This document shows positions 48,399 through 60,295 of a stretch of 64,000 bases of DNA, piece after piece. Positions within the stretch are counted from its first letter, which is position 1, and each line of letters starts with the position of its first letter. The position numbers and the translations under genes are program-made. Origin of the DNA: Aphelocoma coerulescens (taxonomy: Eukaryota; Chordata; Aves; Passeriformes; Corvidae); the NCBI RefSeq assembly GCF_041296385.1, contig NC_091014.1, forward strand, positions 5,245,578 through 5,309,577. The letters run 5' to 3'. The notes beneath the pieces are model-generated. The model did no database searches and was not told the DNA's origin. It saw nothing but the letters and a program-made list of their open reading frames with translations.

Positions 48399-50385
48399 TA
48401 GCAAGAGTTAACTTATTCTTGAGCAAGCTTTCTTACTTATAGGCATAAACAGGCTTCCCTTTAACACCGAGTGTGTCTTTTTTTTTCCCTTCCTCCTCTT
48501 GATCCGTCAGTCTTCACACAAGCAAAACTCCCACTATGAGGCAGCCAAATGAGGTGAATGAGCAGTACTTCCATCTCCCAGCTCACTGCTTCCTCTTTGA
48601 TCGTCTGATAAAATTGTAGGATATTGAGAGGCTGCAGAGTTGTGTCACATATTAGTGTCCTGCTTCTGTGGGGTTTCCCTGTTCTAAATATGCTTTGCAC
48701 CACGGAGATTAAAAAAGGAAATGAACTAAAATATGTTTTATGGCACCTGCTTATCAGATGACCTCCCAACAACCTGCAGACATTAGCTAATGTAGCCCTC
48801 ATTGCAGCTGGTCATAAATGTCATAGTGCCATTTTAGCCAGGGATTTTTTAACTGTTTCCAGCTCCTGTATTTCAGGGCTGAGTTTGGGGCTGGTGAGGA
48901 AAATATGACCTCTTAAATCTTCTGCCCTGTTCATTGCAGACCCTCATTTAACACTGGTCTTGCACGTCATCAGCTCAACATTTGCACCCATCCTATTTTC
49001 AGCCTGCCTTTTCCTCAAGGGAAGGTGTGAGATGCTTTTCTATCTATTCCTGTCCACTCCATGTGGGAATGGAGTAGGGTCAAGCTGAATGAGGTCCATT
49101 CCAGCCTTCTCTGAGTGCACCTACAAAGAGGTCCTGTCCCAAAATCCAGCGCTGAGAACACACTGAGACCTGGGTTGGCATCTCTGGCCATGTTGAGTCA
49201 CGTCATGCATTTAAATATGCTGGCATGTGTCACTTGGTCTGCCCTGGCAGGAGCAGACCTGTCCCAGGGGAAGCCAGGTAGTTGGAAAAGCTATATTTGT
49301 GCTCTCATGTTCTAGTGCTCACAGGTACTCCACAGTCTGCAACACACAGAAAATTGCTATTTATTGTACATGCCAAGGAAGACCCATTTTTCTGCCATTT
49401 GCCCAACTCCCATCATCTCTCCTTTCCTTTTTGGGATTGATGGAGCTGACCCCTCTGGCTCCAAGCTCTACACACAAGGGAAGGGTTATGTACATCCCAC
49501 CTGACCATTTTGGTAACCATCCACTGCATCTGGAGAGGCACAAAGGGATCTTTGGGGGAAATTAGTGCAGAGCACAACTTTTCCAGGATTTGCCCATTCA
49601 ACTGCATTCTGAAACTGCGCAGACATTAGCTAATTAATGTGGTGAGTTCATTGAACCAATTAATTGCATTTCTTTCTGTGAGTGGGCTATCAGTCATCTT
49701 CATAGAGTGCCGTTTAGGGCGTTAAAAATATTCTCTTCATCAAATTAAACTTTATTAAATAATAACTCCTTCCAAATTCTGGGCTAGGAATGAACAACGT
49801 CACTCTAACCACAAAAGCTGTTTATTGCGCATAAACTTCTTTTACTGCCCTGCCAGCTGTGATAAAAACAATTCAGATGCATATTCTCAGTACAGTAAGC
49901 ACTTTCTCCCCTTTCATAGTCTTGCATTAACCCAAAGACTTTTGTGCAGAACTCCTCCTGAAATCAATGGGAATTTTGTGTGTGCAAAGAATGCAAGGTT
50001 GGGAAGTTATACATCCTCATGTTGGCCAGCAAAGGCATCATGCTTGCCACAAGGGGTTTTTTGGCAGGCAAGAGAGTGTTTTGCATTTTTCAAAGACAAG
50101 CAGAACTGAAGAAACACTTAAAGGCAAGGGAAAAAAAGAGAAAAGTAATAAAAAATTGTCATTTGATTTTAATTCTCCTTAATTCTAATGTGAGTCTGAA
50201 AATACCTCTTTTTATTTTAAAAGAATTTTAAGATTTGTCTTTTAATACAACCACTTTTTTAAGTTTAAAAAGTATCTTCTTTTTATGGAACTTCTCAAAA
50301 CTCATGGGTGTATCTGTTAGAAGATGTTTTTAGCAAGACTTTTTTTCCCTCAATATTTGTTACACAGCAAAGTTTAAAGGTGCTA
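48399..50385. other. Unique non-coding sequence
   Basis: No repeat recognised. Around 49600-49770 the sequence is AT-rich with TAATTA and TTAATTG motifs (see findings). Confidence 0.5.
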
Positions 50386-50387
50386 AG

Positions 50388-50410
50388 ATAATAATAATAA
50401 TAATAACAAC

Positions 50411-50440
<30 letters not shown>
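50388..50440. repeat. (AAT)n microsatellite
   Basis: About 53 bp of AAT/TAA units interrupted once by 'caacaa'. A likely length-polymorphic locus. Confidence 0.96.
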
Positions 50441-50442
<2 letters not shown>

Positions 50443-50845
50443 CAATTGTTTATCAAACAATTCAATGAAAATATTTTGGTTTTAGGTTTTAGTGCCTAAA
50501 TTTCTGCTTTCTAAGTTTAATTTAAAAAAATGGTTTGGGGAACTTTTTATTTTGGCTACAGGTACCCCAAAAAGTTTCTATTTTAAGATATTTTGAGTAC
50601 CATGCAGTGAACGCCAGGTCTGATTCTTCACACAAAAATTCATCACATATTAGTAATTTCTCTACTGGAATTTCATCCTTGAAGATCTACTTGATATTGA
50701 TTTATGGCTGCCTAGGAGCAAGTAAAGACAGCATTTCCAAAGCTTCAGTAAGAAAAAAGGACACAAATGTCTAAGTGCCACTGCAGATGTCTAAGTGGCC
50801 TAGATCTTCAGTCCCCACTCAGCAATCAGCCCTGTTTTGTGATCT

Positions 50846-51025
50846 TAAGCTGTGGATACCCTATCACTGGAAGTGTTCAAGACCAGGTTGTACAGGAGCC
50901 TAAGCCACCTGGTCTAATGGAAGGTGTTCCTGCCCACGGCAGGCGGTTGGAATTAGATTATTTTTAAGATCCTTTCCAACCCAAAACATTCTGTGATTCC
51001 ACGATTCTATGATTTTATGGTTCTG
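50846..51025 (+). mobile_element. CR1 non-LTR retrotransposon, 3'-end fragment
   Basis: 'aagctgtggataccctatc', 'ctggaagtgttcaagaccag', 'acctggtctaatggaagg', 'tgcccacggcagg', 'atcctttccaacccaaaac', then repeated 'attctgtgattc', 'cgattctatgat' and 'tttatggttct' at the terminus. The terminal octamer-type repeats are present in several copies. 5'-truncated. Confidence 0.95.
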
Positions 51026-54000
51026 CATCCTCTGGTTCTCATGGGGTCCAAGAACAGGTCTCAGTGGCCCTGGCAGGGTGTCACTCCACATGGGGATAAG
51101 GGGGGAGGGACATGTAGCATTCTTTCAAGTTGAGGAACCCCTTTGCCTACTTCATGGGTAGTTGTTCCAACCACTTGGCACCTATCTAACACTGTACTCA
51201 ACTCCATGTGCCCTTACCCATTAAAAAAATATCCCAAGTTTTGACTGCTTGTAGCCTTTGAAGGAACTTAAGGGAAGAAATTTGTTGGAAATTTGTGTCT
51301 TCCCTTCCTCCCACCCCTTTGTTTTCCACGTCATGCTCCCCATTTTTTCCATGAAGGCTTAAAGCTGCTCAATGGCTCAGTTTTTCTGGCTGATCTGTCT
51401 TCCGCCAAAAGTGTTTGACTTCCACAAGGAGAGCTGAGTGGCCAAACTCTGGATTTTGGATTTCTTTTGCTGTCCCAAGCACCTAAAATGCAGCCATTAC
51501 AACACCCAGCTTGCATATATCTACGTCTTCTCATTAGGTCTAGCTTTTAGTTTTGTGGCTCTTTCAGAAACATCAGCCTTAGATGGAAAAATCTTCCTTG
51601 CTACATTTAGGGTGTTTATGTCGAAACTTGATAACGCAAGGATCCTGCTTCACAGCTTCTTCAACTCATCATTCTTTTTATTAATTAAATTAGGGCAATT
51701 TCTATCAAACGTGCTAAGATTAAATTGGAGACTCTTGGAACAACTCCAACCAATTAAAATGATAGTTAAAAATAAATTCATATCTAAAAGAGAAAGAAAC
51801 CTGAAAGACCACAGCAGGCCACAAAACATTGTAAGAACTTGAAAATAAAGCTGCAGGGAAAAAATCAATTGCATTGTGGCCAATATTAATCTCCCATCAA
51901 TAAATACCATATCTTTCACTGCTTATGGTAATAGCCCCAGTGATTCCCCTTAAAGTGGTTCTTGAGCACTTAGAGGGCCTGTTGATAGCATCTAATCAGG
52001 TCTCAAAGCACTGGAGTGAAAGCACAAAGAGGAATCCCAGCCTAGGCTGAGAAAAAATGTGGTCTTTAAAATGTGCTGATTTGACAAAAGCTGTTGCTTG
52101 TCATAGAAATTAGTTTTTATCTCCTCAGTGGATAATTCTTCCAGAGGGGTCTCTGCAGCGTCTCTCTGACATTGCTGCTCAGCTTGATGTGAGGCGGATT
52201 TTCCAGTAAAAGTACATATTGTAGTAAAACAGGTCCAAACTCCAGTTGCTTCTTCAAATGAACTTTTTTCTGGAATCATGGCCTGTATGCTTCAGGATGG
52301 CGTGTGACTTTTCATGGGCTCCTGCCTGAGGCCTGCTGCTTTCTTCAGACTGCAAAATGTCAGGAAGGAGCTCGTGCTACCATGAAAATGTTAAGAATGA
52401 TTGTCACACCAAAGGGAAGTGGGCTTGGTGTTTTCTTTTTCTTTTGGAAAGTGTTTTGAGTCAGAGCTAACATCCATGAAAGCTGATTGCTGACCTTAAT
52501 TGCCTCTTGGGAAGTAGGCACAGTGTCACATTTTTTGTGTGCAAAATGGCATTCTCAATTTCCATTTGTTACCAGAGCCCATCAACTTTCATGAATTTTA
52601 AGAATTGTCCAGCTGAATCTCTCTTCATGCTTCTTTTGCAGCCAGGACCTGTAAATTTCAGAGGCCAGATCCTGCAGAAAATGCCTAAGTAGCCATCAGT
52701 GTGGAGGGCACTGTTTGGGTCTAGAAATTTTGCATGTTTTCACAACAGAAGAAACACCTTGCATGCATATTTTTCCAATTCCTGGATGATCCTGGCTATT
52801 TTTTACTGTGCAGCTCGCAAGATGCTCAAAGTGCCCATAAATGATTTGTGGCAGAAGGGATTTGCCAAATACAAAAAAGATTTCTGGGATTCTGTTCAAG
52901 TATTACCATAGGAAGTCAGGCAGCAGAAGAGAAGGACATAGGGATTTTCAGGCAACATCCTTCAACTGGGTATACTGAACATGATCTTGTGATTATTTTA
53001 TGTATATGTGTTGTTCTTCCTGATGACCAGACACAAAATTTGATGTCCTTGTGTTCGCTCACCAGTGGATGTTATATTTTGCTTATTATTTAGATTTCCT
53101 TAGGCTTTAATGGCATTTTCTAGATTTTACAGAAATGTTCCAGAATTTATCCCTTCCAAGGTGGCATGTGCTGTTTGAAATTAAACTAAAAGACATCTCT
53201 TTGATGTTACTTTTCATTCTAAACTTAGCCATCGCATGCCAAAGCCCCACTTTTGATTGAACACAGCTTTCTTCGTTTTTGTAAGTTTTTTTTAAAGTAA
53301 AGATCTCATTAAAAATTAAATTTTCATTCCCCTGTAATGTATCAGCAAGATTACAGAACTCTGATTTACTGTTAGGATCGGAAATTAACTTCAAAAGACA
53401 AGAAATGGAAAGTGGTGACTTATTCTCCCATGGCATATTACAGCAGTAAGAGACAGAGTGATATAGTGATATCAGAAATGTATTTTTCTCTCAAATGAAG
53501 AAAACTATATCAATTCATTTCATACCTGCATATTTACTTGCATTTCAGGACACTTTTCTACCCTAAGTAAACATCTGGGATAAGTCATAAGCTGGTATTT
53601 TTACTGTAAAATATGCTGGCAGATAAGAAGTTTCACTTTTCTGACACATCCGCTGCCAGGCATTATTCCCTATTATATATTTTTAAGCTAAATTAGGCAA
53701 AGTATTGAGTGTTTGGTCTTGCATGCAGCTGCACATTTAAACCCACCCTTGACAGCAAGCAGGAGTGGTCCCACTGAACCTGGTTACATGCCATAAAGGA
53801 ACTATGCATTGAATTGCCCAACTGGGTCTGAGCCAGGGTGCACAATATTTTGAAGATCCAGGCCATCCCACAGTCACCTCTATGGTTTCTGAGTATCTGC
53901 CTTAAGTCATTCAATTTTTCGAAATGGGATCTCTGTTGTGGTATATTATCCCTCCTTCCTTCATGAAAACCTTTATTGAAGTTTCAACTCTGTCCTTAAG

Positions 54001-54560
54001 GCCTGATCCAGACCAGGATAGGAGGCATTACATTCCCAGCTGTCCTTGGAGCTGGCTGAAGTCATCCGCATGGGTTCAGGTATCTTGCTAGAAGAGGCCC
54101 TGTGCTTAGCCTGCTTGTTTTTAGCTCTGTGGACTTTTTTGAAGGGTAGACCTGGAGAAGAAGTCTCTCTGTCCTGAAAGATTTACTACCAGAGAAAGTT
54201 TTATCACTTGCAGAAGGTGCTAACACAGGGGTGTTTAACATTTATTCCAAATGGGACAACTCATAGCAGTACCTAACTCTTGAGCACCTGTGCCCAGAGT
54301 GGATCCCCAACTCAGTGTTAAGACCTCATGTCAGTATATGGCATGCATATAATACCTTACAAAAATCCTTCCAAAGCCCCACACCGAGCAGTAAAGGGTC
54401 AAGAAAGAAAACACAAAGTGGAAGTGCCCAAGTCAGGGCTGCAGGGAAGTATGGCTGGGATAGGTAGGTCCCAGGCTTCACCTAAGCAGGTCTTCAAAGG
54501 ACTAAGCAAAGTCAGCTTTGCTTTGCTCCCTTCAAAAAACACAGTCACCAAAGGAAAAGG
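51026..54560. other. Unique non-coding sequence
   Basis: No gene or repeat recognised in about 3.5 kb. Short frames have no domains. Confidence 0.5.
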
Positions 54561-54574
54561 AGGAGCCTCTCACC

Positions 54575-54715
54575 ATTTATGTTGTAGTTCAGTGGTTAAA
54601 ACCACTTGCCCAAGAAAAGCAAGACAAGTTTTGGGTTTGCCTCTGCCTGGGAGGTTCAAACCTACATTTCCCAATTGCCATGGGAGTACCCCAGCCACAA
54701 GACTGCAGGTGACGC
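54575..54715 (+). repeat. tRNA-derived SINE head with A and B boxes
   Basis: A 'tagttcagtggtt' A-box-like motif at 54585-54597 is followed by the B-box-like 'ggttcaaacc' at 54653-54662. These are the two internal RNA polymerase III promoter motifs of tRNA genes. The A-to-B spacing of 68 bp is longer than in a standard tRNA, and the intervening bases do not allow a clear cloverleaf, so I read it as a decayed tRNA-derived SINE head rather than a tRNA gene. It lies inside the 182-codon frame at 54328-54876, which is therefore unlikely to be a real gene. Confidence 0.5.
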
Positions 54716-55835
54716 TGGGTGGAGAAAGCATTTCAGCATTCCTTGGTCAAGCTGTGGGACTGTGGAGGAAAGATGAAGAGATTCCCACGACCCTTTGTGA
54801 GGAGAAAGATGCTGGGCTTCTGGGGCATTTCCCCTTTTGTGTCAGCCTGATATCTGTTTATCTAGACACAGTATGAGATTTGGATTTGGGAAGGGGAAGT
54901 GACAATTTTGTGAGTGAGTCAGAGAGGCATTTAATGAATAAAGTGTTTTCTCCTAGAGGTTATACCCTCTGAGATCCTCAAATCTCAGTCCATAGCTCTA
55001 TGGTGCAAAATGCTCATGCAGCAAAAAAAAAGTGGAAACCAAAATTTAGGACAGTCCTCCTTTTAAATCCTAGAACATGGACACATGTTCTGCTTGAAAG
55101 TCACCTTGGGGTACCATGACTCCTTCATTGCTTTCTCTCTAGTCATCGACATAGTTTGAGGGAGGAAATAAATACTTTCTCTTTCCCATGCCCCAGATCT
55201 CACCCTCACCCAATAGCTCAGAGTTTAGGATGGTTTAATGGGAAATGGGAACTCTGAACCCCTGGGGCTGAGGAGGGCCCAGGACCCACTATCCCAGTTT
55301 CCAGGTGAGTGCTTTAATCCTGGGGTTATTACAGGAGCAGAGGGCTCTGTCGCTGCTGCCTCTCCCCCTGACAGCTGCATTCAAAAGAAGAAAGCAACTG
55401 TGAATGCGTTCTTGAAGGGTGTGATCTTGTGAGTGAGAGGTAGGTGTGTTCCCAGAATTTCTCCAGGATTGGGTCCCTCAGGGGACTCTGGTGCCACCTT
55501 GCCTTGCCGTGCTGGATTGCAGTGGGGCTGCCCAGGCCAAGCCAAGCCAGGGACACGATGAACTGAGGCACCTGCAGGGTGAGATGGTGGAAAGAGGGGC
55601 TTGGGGATTGTGATTTTTTTGATTGTTGAAATTCCCCCAAGTCTTTTCTGTTAGATGTCATCAGCAAGCACCAAGGTCCTTTAGGAAGAGCAGCCTCCGT
55701 GGAGCCCTTTGATGGACACCCAGAACTCCCCTTCCAGGATATGCTCTTCTCTTCACAAACCATATAGAGAAGCTGCAGAAGTGCCTTAATGCAGGGTCCC
55801 GATCAGTTCAAATGACATGTGGGCTTCAGCATAAT
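54716..55835. other. Unique non-coding sequence
   Basis: No repeat recognised. A 144-codon minus frame at 55329-55763 has no domain. Confidence 0.5.
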
Positions 55836-55836
55836 G

Positions 55837-56075
55837 GCTTTACTCTGAAAAGGGTAGATTTAGATTAAATGTAAAAAGGAAATTCTTTGTGAGTGGTGAG
55901 ACACTGGAAGAGATTACCAAGAGAAGCCGTGGACACCCCATCCCTGGAAGTGTTCTAGACCATGTTGGATGGGACTTGAGCAACCTGGCTTAGTGGAAAG
56001 TTTTCCTGCCCATGGCAGAGATGTTGAAACTGGATGATTTTTGAGGTCCCTTCCAGCCCAAACTATTCTATATAC
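55837..56075 (+). mobile_element. CR1 non-LTR retrotransposon, 3'-end fragment
   Basis: 'tagatttagattaaatgt', 'aaaaggaaattctttgtgag', 'tggtgagacactggaagag', 'gtggacaccccatccctgg', 'aagtgttctagaccatgttg', 'gagcaacctggcttagtgg', 'tgcccatggcaga' and 'gaggtcccttccagcccaa', ending at 'attctatata'. 5'-truncated to about 240 bp. Confidence 0.94.
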
Positions 56076-57980
56076 TTGGACTAAAGTATATGGGCTTAAA
56101 CATTGGACTTAAGTATGTGCTTAAGTGATGTGCCTCAGGTAGACTAAAGGCAGGTTGCTGGGAGCTGCCTCTCAGCGTCCTGGCCATTACTTTTAATTGC
56201 TTTCCTCTGTTACTCCCTATGAAACAAAGACAGTTCAGTAAAAATGGTTGCCTGTGTGTGCTAAAGCAACACGGGACATTAATCTGGAAAGTGGGGCCAT
56301 GTCTCCACTGAGATCATACAGGATCCTTTTTGTCTCACCTAACGCGATTTCCCAGTTTACAAGATGGAAATAGCTTTCCTGTGACTGAAGGCGTCTTTCA
56401 CACACTGTTTCTTTAAATTATCATTTGCAATCCCTCAAAGAGAAAGAGGCAAAGGAAACTGGGTGGGAATTAGTTACTCCTTCACGTACATTGCACTAGT
56501 TACTGTGTGGGAGGATCATTATTTCTAATGATGATGGATGGTTCCTATATGAAAGGGGTTTTGCCTGTGTTGTTCCCCGAGTTGGAGCAAGAAAGGGTTA
56601 CTGTTTTAATGAGAGAAGTTGAAATACAATTTATTGAGAGGGATGAAAAAGAAAAACCACAAAAGCTGAATCAAAACAAATGGAATGCTTTACCTGATCA
56701 CTTTTACGGCGCTGCTGCTTTCATAAGGTGTACACACGCACACACACACTGCCACCGAGCTCTGACTTCAACTGTTTTGTACAACCTCTTTTTTCCCCTC
56801 ATGTCTTCAGAAGACAGTTTTCTCCAAATAAATATTTCCAATGCCTATTTTTACTCAAAACACAAAGAGGGGAAAAGGTGACTATAAAAATCTTATATGC
56901 TGACAATTTGTTCTTCTTTTTTAACAGTCCCTGACAGAGACCGTCTGTATTGCATAATGACAGAAACCCGACACCTTATCACACCTATGTGCCACTATTG
57001 CTCGGAGCCCTGAAGGTGCTGCCCAAAACAATGGCAAAAAAATCTGCTAAATGGGGACCCTCATACAAATGCAGCATAAAGGCATCAGTTTATTCCCATC
57101 CATACTCAGCTGATTAAACTGAGGAATTGTCATGAAGATGGGTAGATAAATAGATTGATCATATCTTTTTTTTTTAAATAATTGCAGCCTTCAAACTTAA
57201 CATATTTTGACAGTGGAGTATATTAAAAACCATTAAAACAGCTGTTTTGCTGTAGGGAATATTACTCGTGGGTTGAATGCAGAGATATGTGTAGGTATTT
57301 ATTCAGTAATCAATCATAGAGAGAAAAGACCTCGAATTTCAGTTGGAAGTTTTTATTTTTATCCTTTTCCTTACTACTGGTCTTTAAACCTGCTCTGAGG
57401 AAAGCTATACATGCCCGGCTGGTGCTCATCAAAAGCAAGCAATCACAGCTAAATCAGCATGCAAAATGCCACTCAACCTTGGGCCTTTATTAAAATTTGC
57501 TGGGACTCAATTTGAGATAGCGATCGTTCTTATTAAAAAGCAAAATGTAAGATAGTTTTTTTATATAAATCTCTGGATGGAATGGAATTGTTAATCAGCA
57601 TAGGCTGATGTGATTTCTCTGTTGCAAATCCTGCCGAGGGCTCAGAAGTGGCACATTACCATAATTCCTAGGCTAGAGCTGGCAGCTTGAAAAAGACCTG
57701 CAAGAATCTTTAAAATGCTTAAGCAAAGCTGTAAGTCACAGCAAACAACACACACTGGGGATGGTTACCACAGGTTCGTTGTGTTATATAACAAAGTTTC
57801 TTCCTTTGGTCTGTTTGCTCTTACCACAATTTGCTGTTTTGTTGGGTAATTGTTTATGTTTTCTTGAGAAAAAGGACAACAAAAACAAAATTCTAAATCT
57901 AACCAAAGCTCTGTTATTTCCTCTAAAACCCAACCTATTTTTATACAAACCCCTCTGCTGTGTATGATATGAACCATACA

Positions 57981-58040
57981 TTCATATGTATCATATGAAT
58001 TTGATATGTGGCATCACTCAACTAAGTATATATATACTTA
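57981..58040. repeat. Pair of short palindromes
   Basis: TTCATATG (57981-57988) and CATATGAA (57992-57999) are perfect arms around TAT. An 18-bp perfect palindrome TAAGTATATATATACTTA lies at 58023-58040. The surrounding sequence is very AT-rich. Confidence 0.85.
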
Positions 58041-60230
58041 TGTATTTTCACCTTTAAACTAGCACCAATTATTTCAGGATCAGTTTATCAGCTTTTTATT
58101 CCCCTGGTCCTTTCCTGCTCTTATGCTGGTGCATTTGAGCCCTGAAGTATCTGCAGGTCAGCAATAAACATATCTCCATGACTATTTTGTATATTAATTT
58201 TAAAATATTGTTGAGCTATTTGTTATCCCAGGCACTAATAAAATTGAACTACTATTATAATTAATAAGGAACGCTAAATAATGCAAATGACAATTACTTT
58301 ATATGATTGAAAACATGATGCTAATCCCTGCAGATAGAAAACTCCACAGCTGAACTCTGCATGACCAGTACGATTATGTTTTATCCTTAATATTACTACA
58401 CCATTCAAAGTCTGCTGTTGTGCCTATATTAGACACTGCACAAATGTACAACAAAGAAGAACTGTTTTTCTACATATATTTTATTCTGTCTGTAAATAAA
58501 AAGAGCCAGGGATAATAACTAGGAAAGCATGGTCCATACAAATGTCATAGTAACTCACTGGCAGTACATTCTGGAGGCTATGGCATCAATAAGAAATATT
58601 TTCATTGACTCGAATGCTTTTGGCTCAGGATCCAAGACCAATGGTTGGCTGCTTTCTTCTTTAATCAGGAATGCACAAGAGGGAAAGGAAACAAAGAGTC
58701 TTTTAATGAGGTACTTCTACCTTGATATTGCTGGTCCAAATCTCATCCAGGCCAGTAATGGGCAAAAGTAATTTTTTTGGTTTAGGATGGGAAATAAAGA
58801 TGTTACTCATGGTCCAGTTCTCATGGGACATGTGTCCACCAAAGAAAAGTATCTCCTCCCAGGACTTTGTTGAGGTGTTCTGAGTTAAGACACTGGAAAC
58901 TCATTGCACAAAGGGTGAGCTACCTGTTGACCTACGGGACAGCCTTTGCAAACTGGTGCATATGAAAAGAAAAAACTTGTTCTGATGTTGATTCTTCTGT
59001 ACCTGCCTTGAAGATTGTGAGAACAAATCGGTCATAGATTGCTGCCTGATAGTCATGAGTAAATTTTAATTCCAGCATGCAGGCACTCCCTTTGGAAGGG
59101 AAAGACAGGCTCAATTGCACATGGAGAGACAGAATTGCAACCTTGCAAAAATCAGACTTTGTTTCGAGAGCCAAACAAAATTGAATGTGTTCCCCCCACA
59201 CACATACATACACTATCATCAAATGTTATCAATTTAATTGCTCGACTCCTGCAGCTGTGAGCACAGTATATCAGCTTGACTGGAATGGAATTCGTAATTC
59301 TGTAAGATACATTCGAAAGTAAAATATTGAGCTAAATTTTCAGCTAATGAGAATCAGCATAGTTCCACTAACCTCAGATAAGCTACTGAGCAAGCAGGAA
59401 TTGTTCGAGTTCCTCTGACTTAGTTGGAATGCCTTCACTCAATTCAGCAGAGGAATATGAATTTACTCCAAGAATTTGTGTTTCTGCACCTTTTTGGGGA
59501 TCTGATATATCCAGTGCTTGGAACAAGCCCGCATGATGTGATACACCCCAGCAGATCTTCTCCAAACATCAGCAGCTGTGCCGGGGAGCTGTGCTGGCAA
59601 ACTCGCTGTCACAGGATGCTGTCAATGCTTAAAATCTACACAGCTTAGGGGGGCCACTGGAGAAGTTAATGGAAGAGAAAGCTATTTAAAGTTATTAAAT
59701 ATAAGGACGTGATCTCTGACTCAGAAACTCTCGAACTGCAAATTTCTGGCATATTTGGGAGGTACCATCATGTGCCTGCACTTTTCTTATGTTCAGTACG
59801 TATTTGCTTTTGGCCTTTTTTAAAACAGGATCCTAAGTTGAGAGAACATTTGCCCTTGACTAATATTGCTGATTTTAAGTTCCCAAAAAATGGATTATGA
59901 ACCAGAACTTTTTTCATTTCTTGTCAGGGATTTTGCTTCCTTTTCCCTCACTCTAACACACACTTTCCCCTTTATTTTGAGAATATAAATTAAAAAAAGA
60001 TAGTTAATAAATAGAAGAACATAAACATCACATATCCATTTTTAGCTATTCTAGGAACAAAATAAGATTTGGAATATTTACCCTGGGTAAATTTCCCACT
60101 CCATACCATTCTACCAGCTCACAGAGTTTAGTGATGGCATTTTTATGAATTAGGTAGAACATTTGTCTTCTATGCTTTAGTCAAATTATTATCTCTAAAG
60201 ATGAAGTCTCATTTGTCTATAACTGATAGA

Positions 60231-60295
60231 GATATGTACACATAGATATGTACACATATGTAGGTATACATATATATTTATATGTATATATATTA
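60231..60295. repeat. AT-rich simple repeat (TA / GTACACATA)
   Basis: Two near-identical 'gatatgtacacata' units are followed by an ATATAT-type stretch. Simple-sequence DNA. Confidence 0.85.

Noticed and set aside
54585..54662. Functional tRNA gene
   Set aside because: Spacing between the boxes is too long and the arms do not pair into a cloverleaf, so a SINE head is more likely.
54328..54876. 182-codon frame as a protein gene
   Set aside because: It includes the tRNA-like SINE head, has no domain and no promoter or splice context.
57075..57135. Another MIR fragment ('gctgattaaactgagg')
   Set aside because: A single short block matches; neighbouring MIR blocks are absent.
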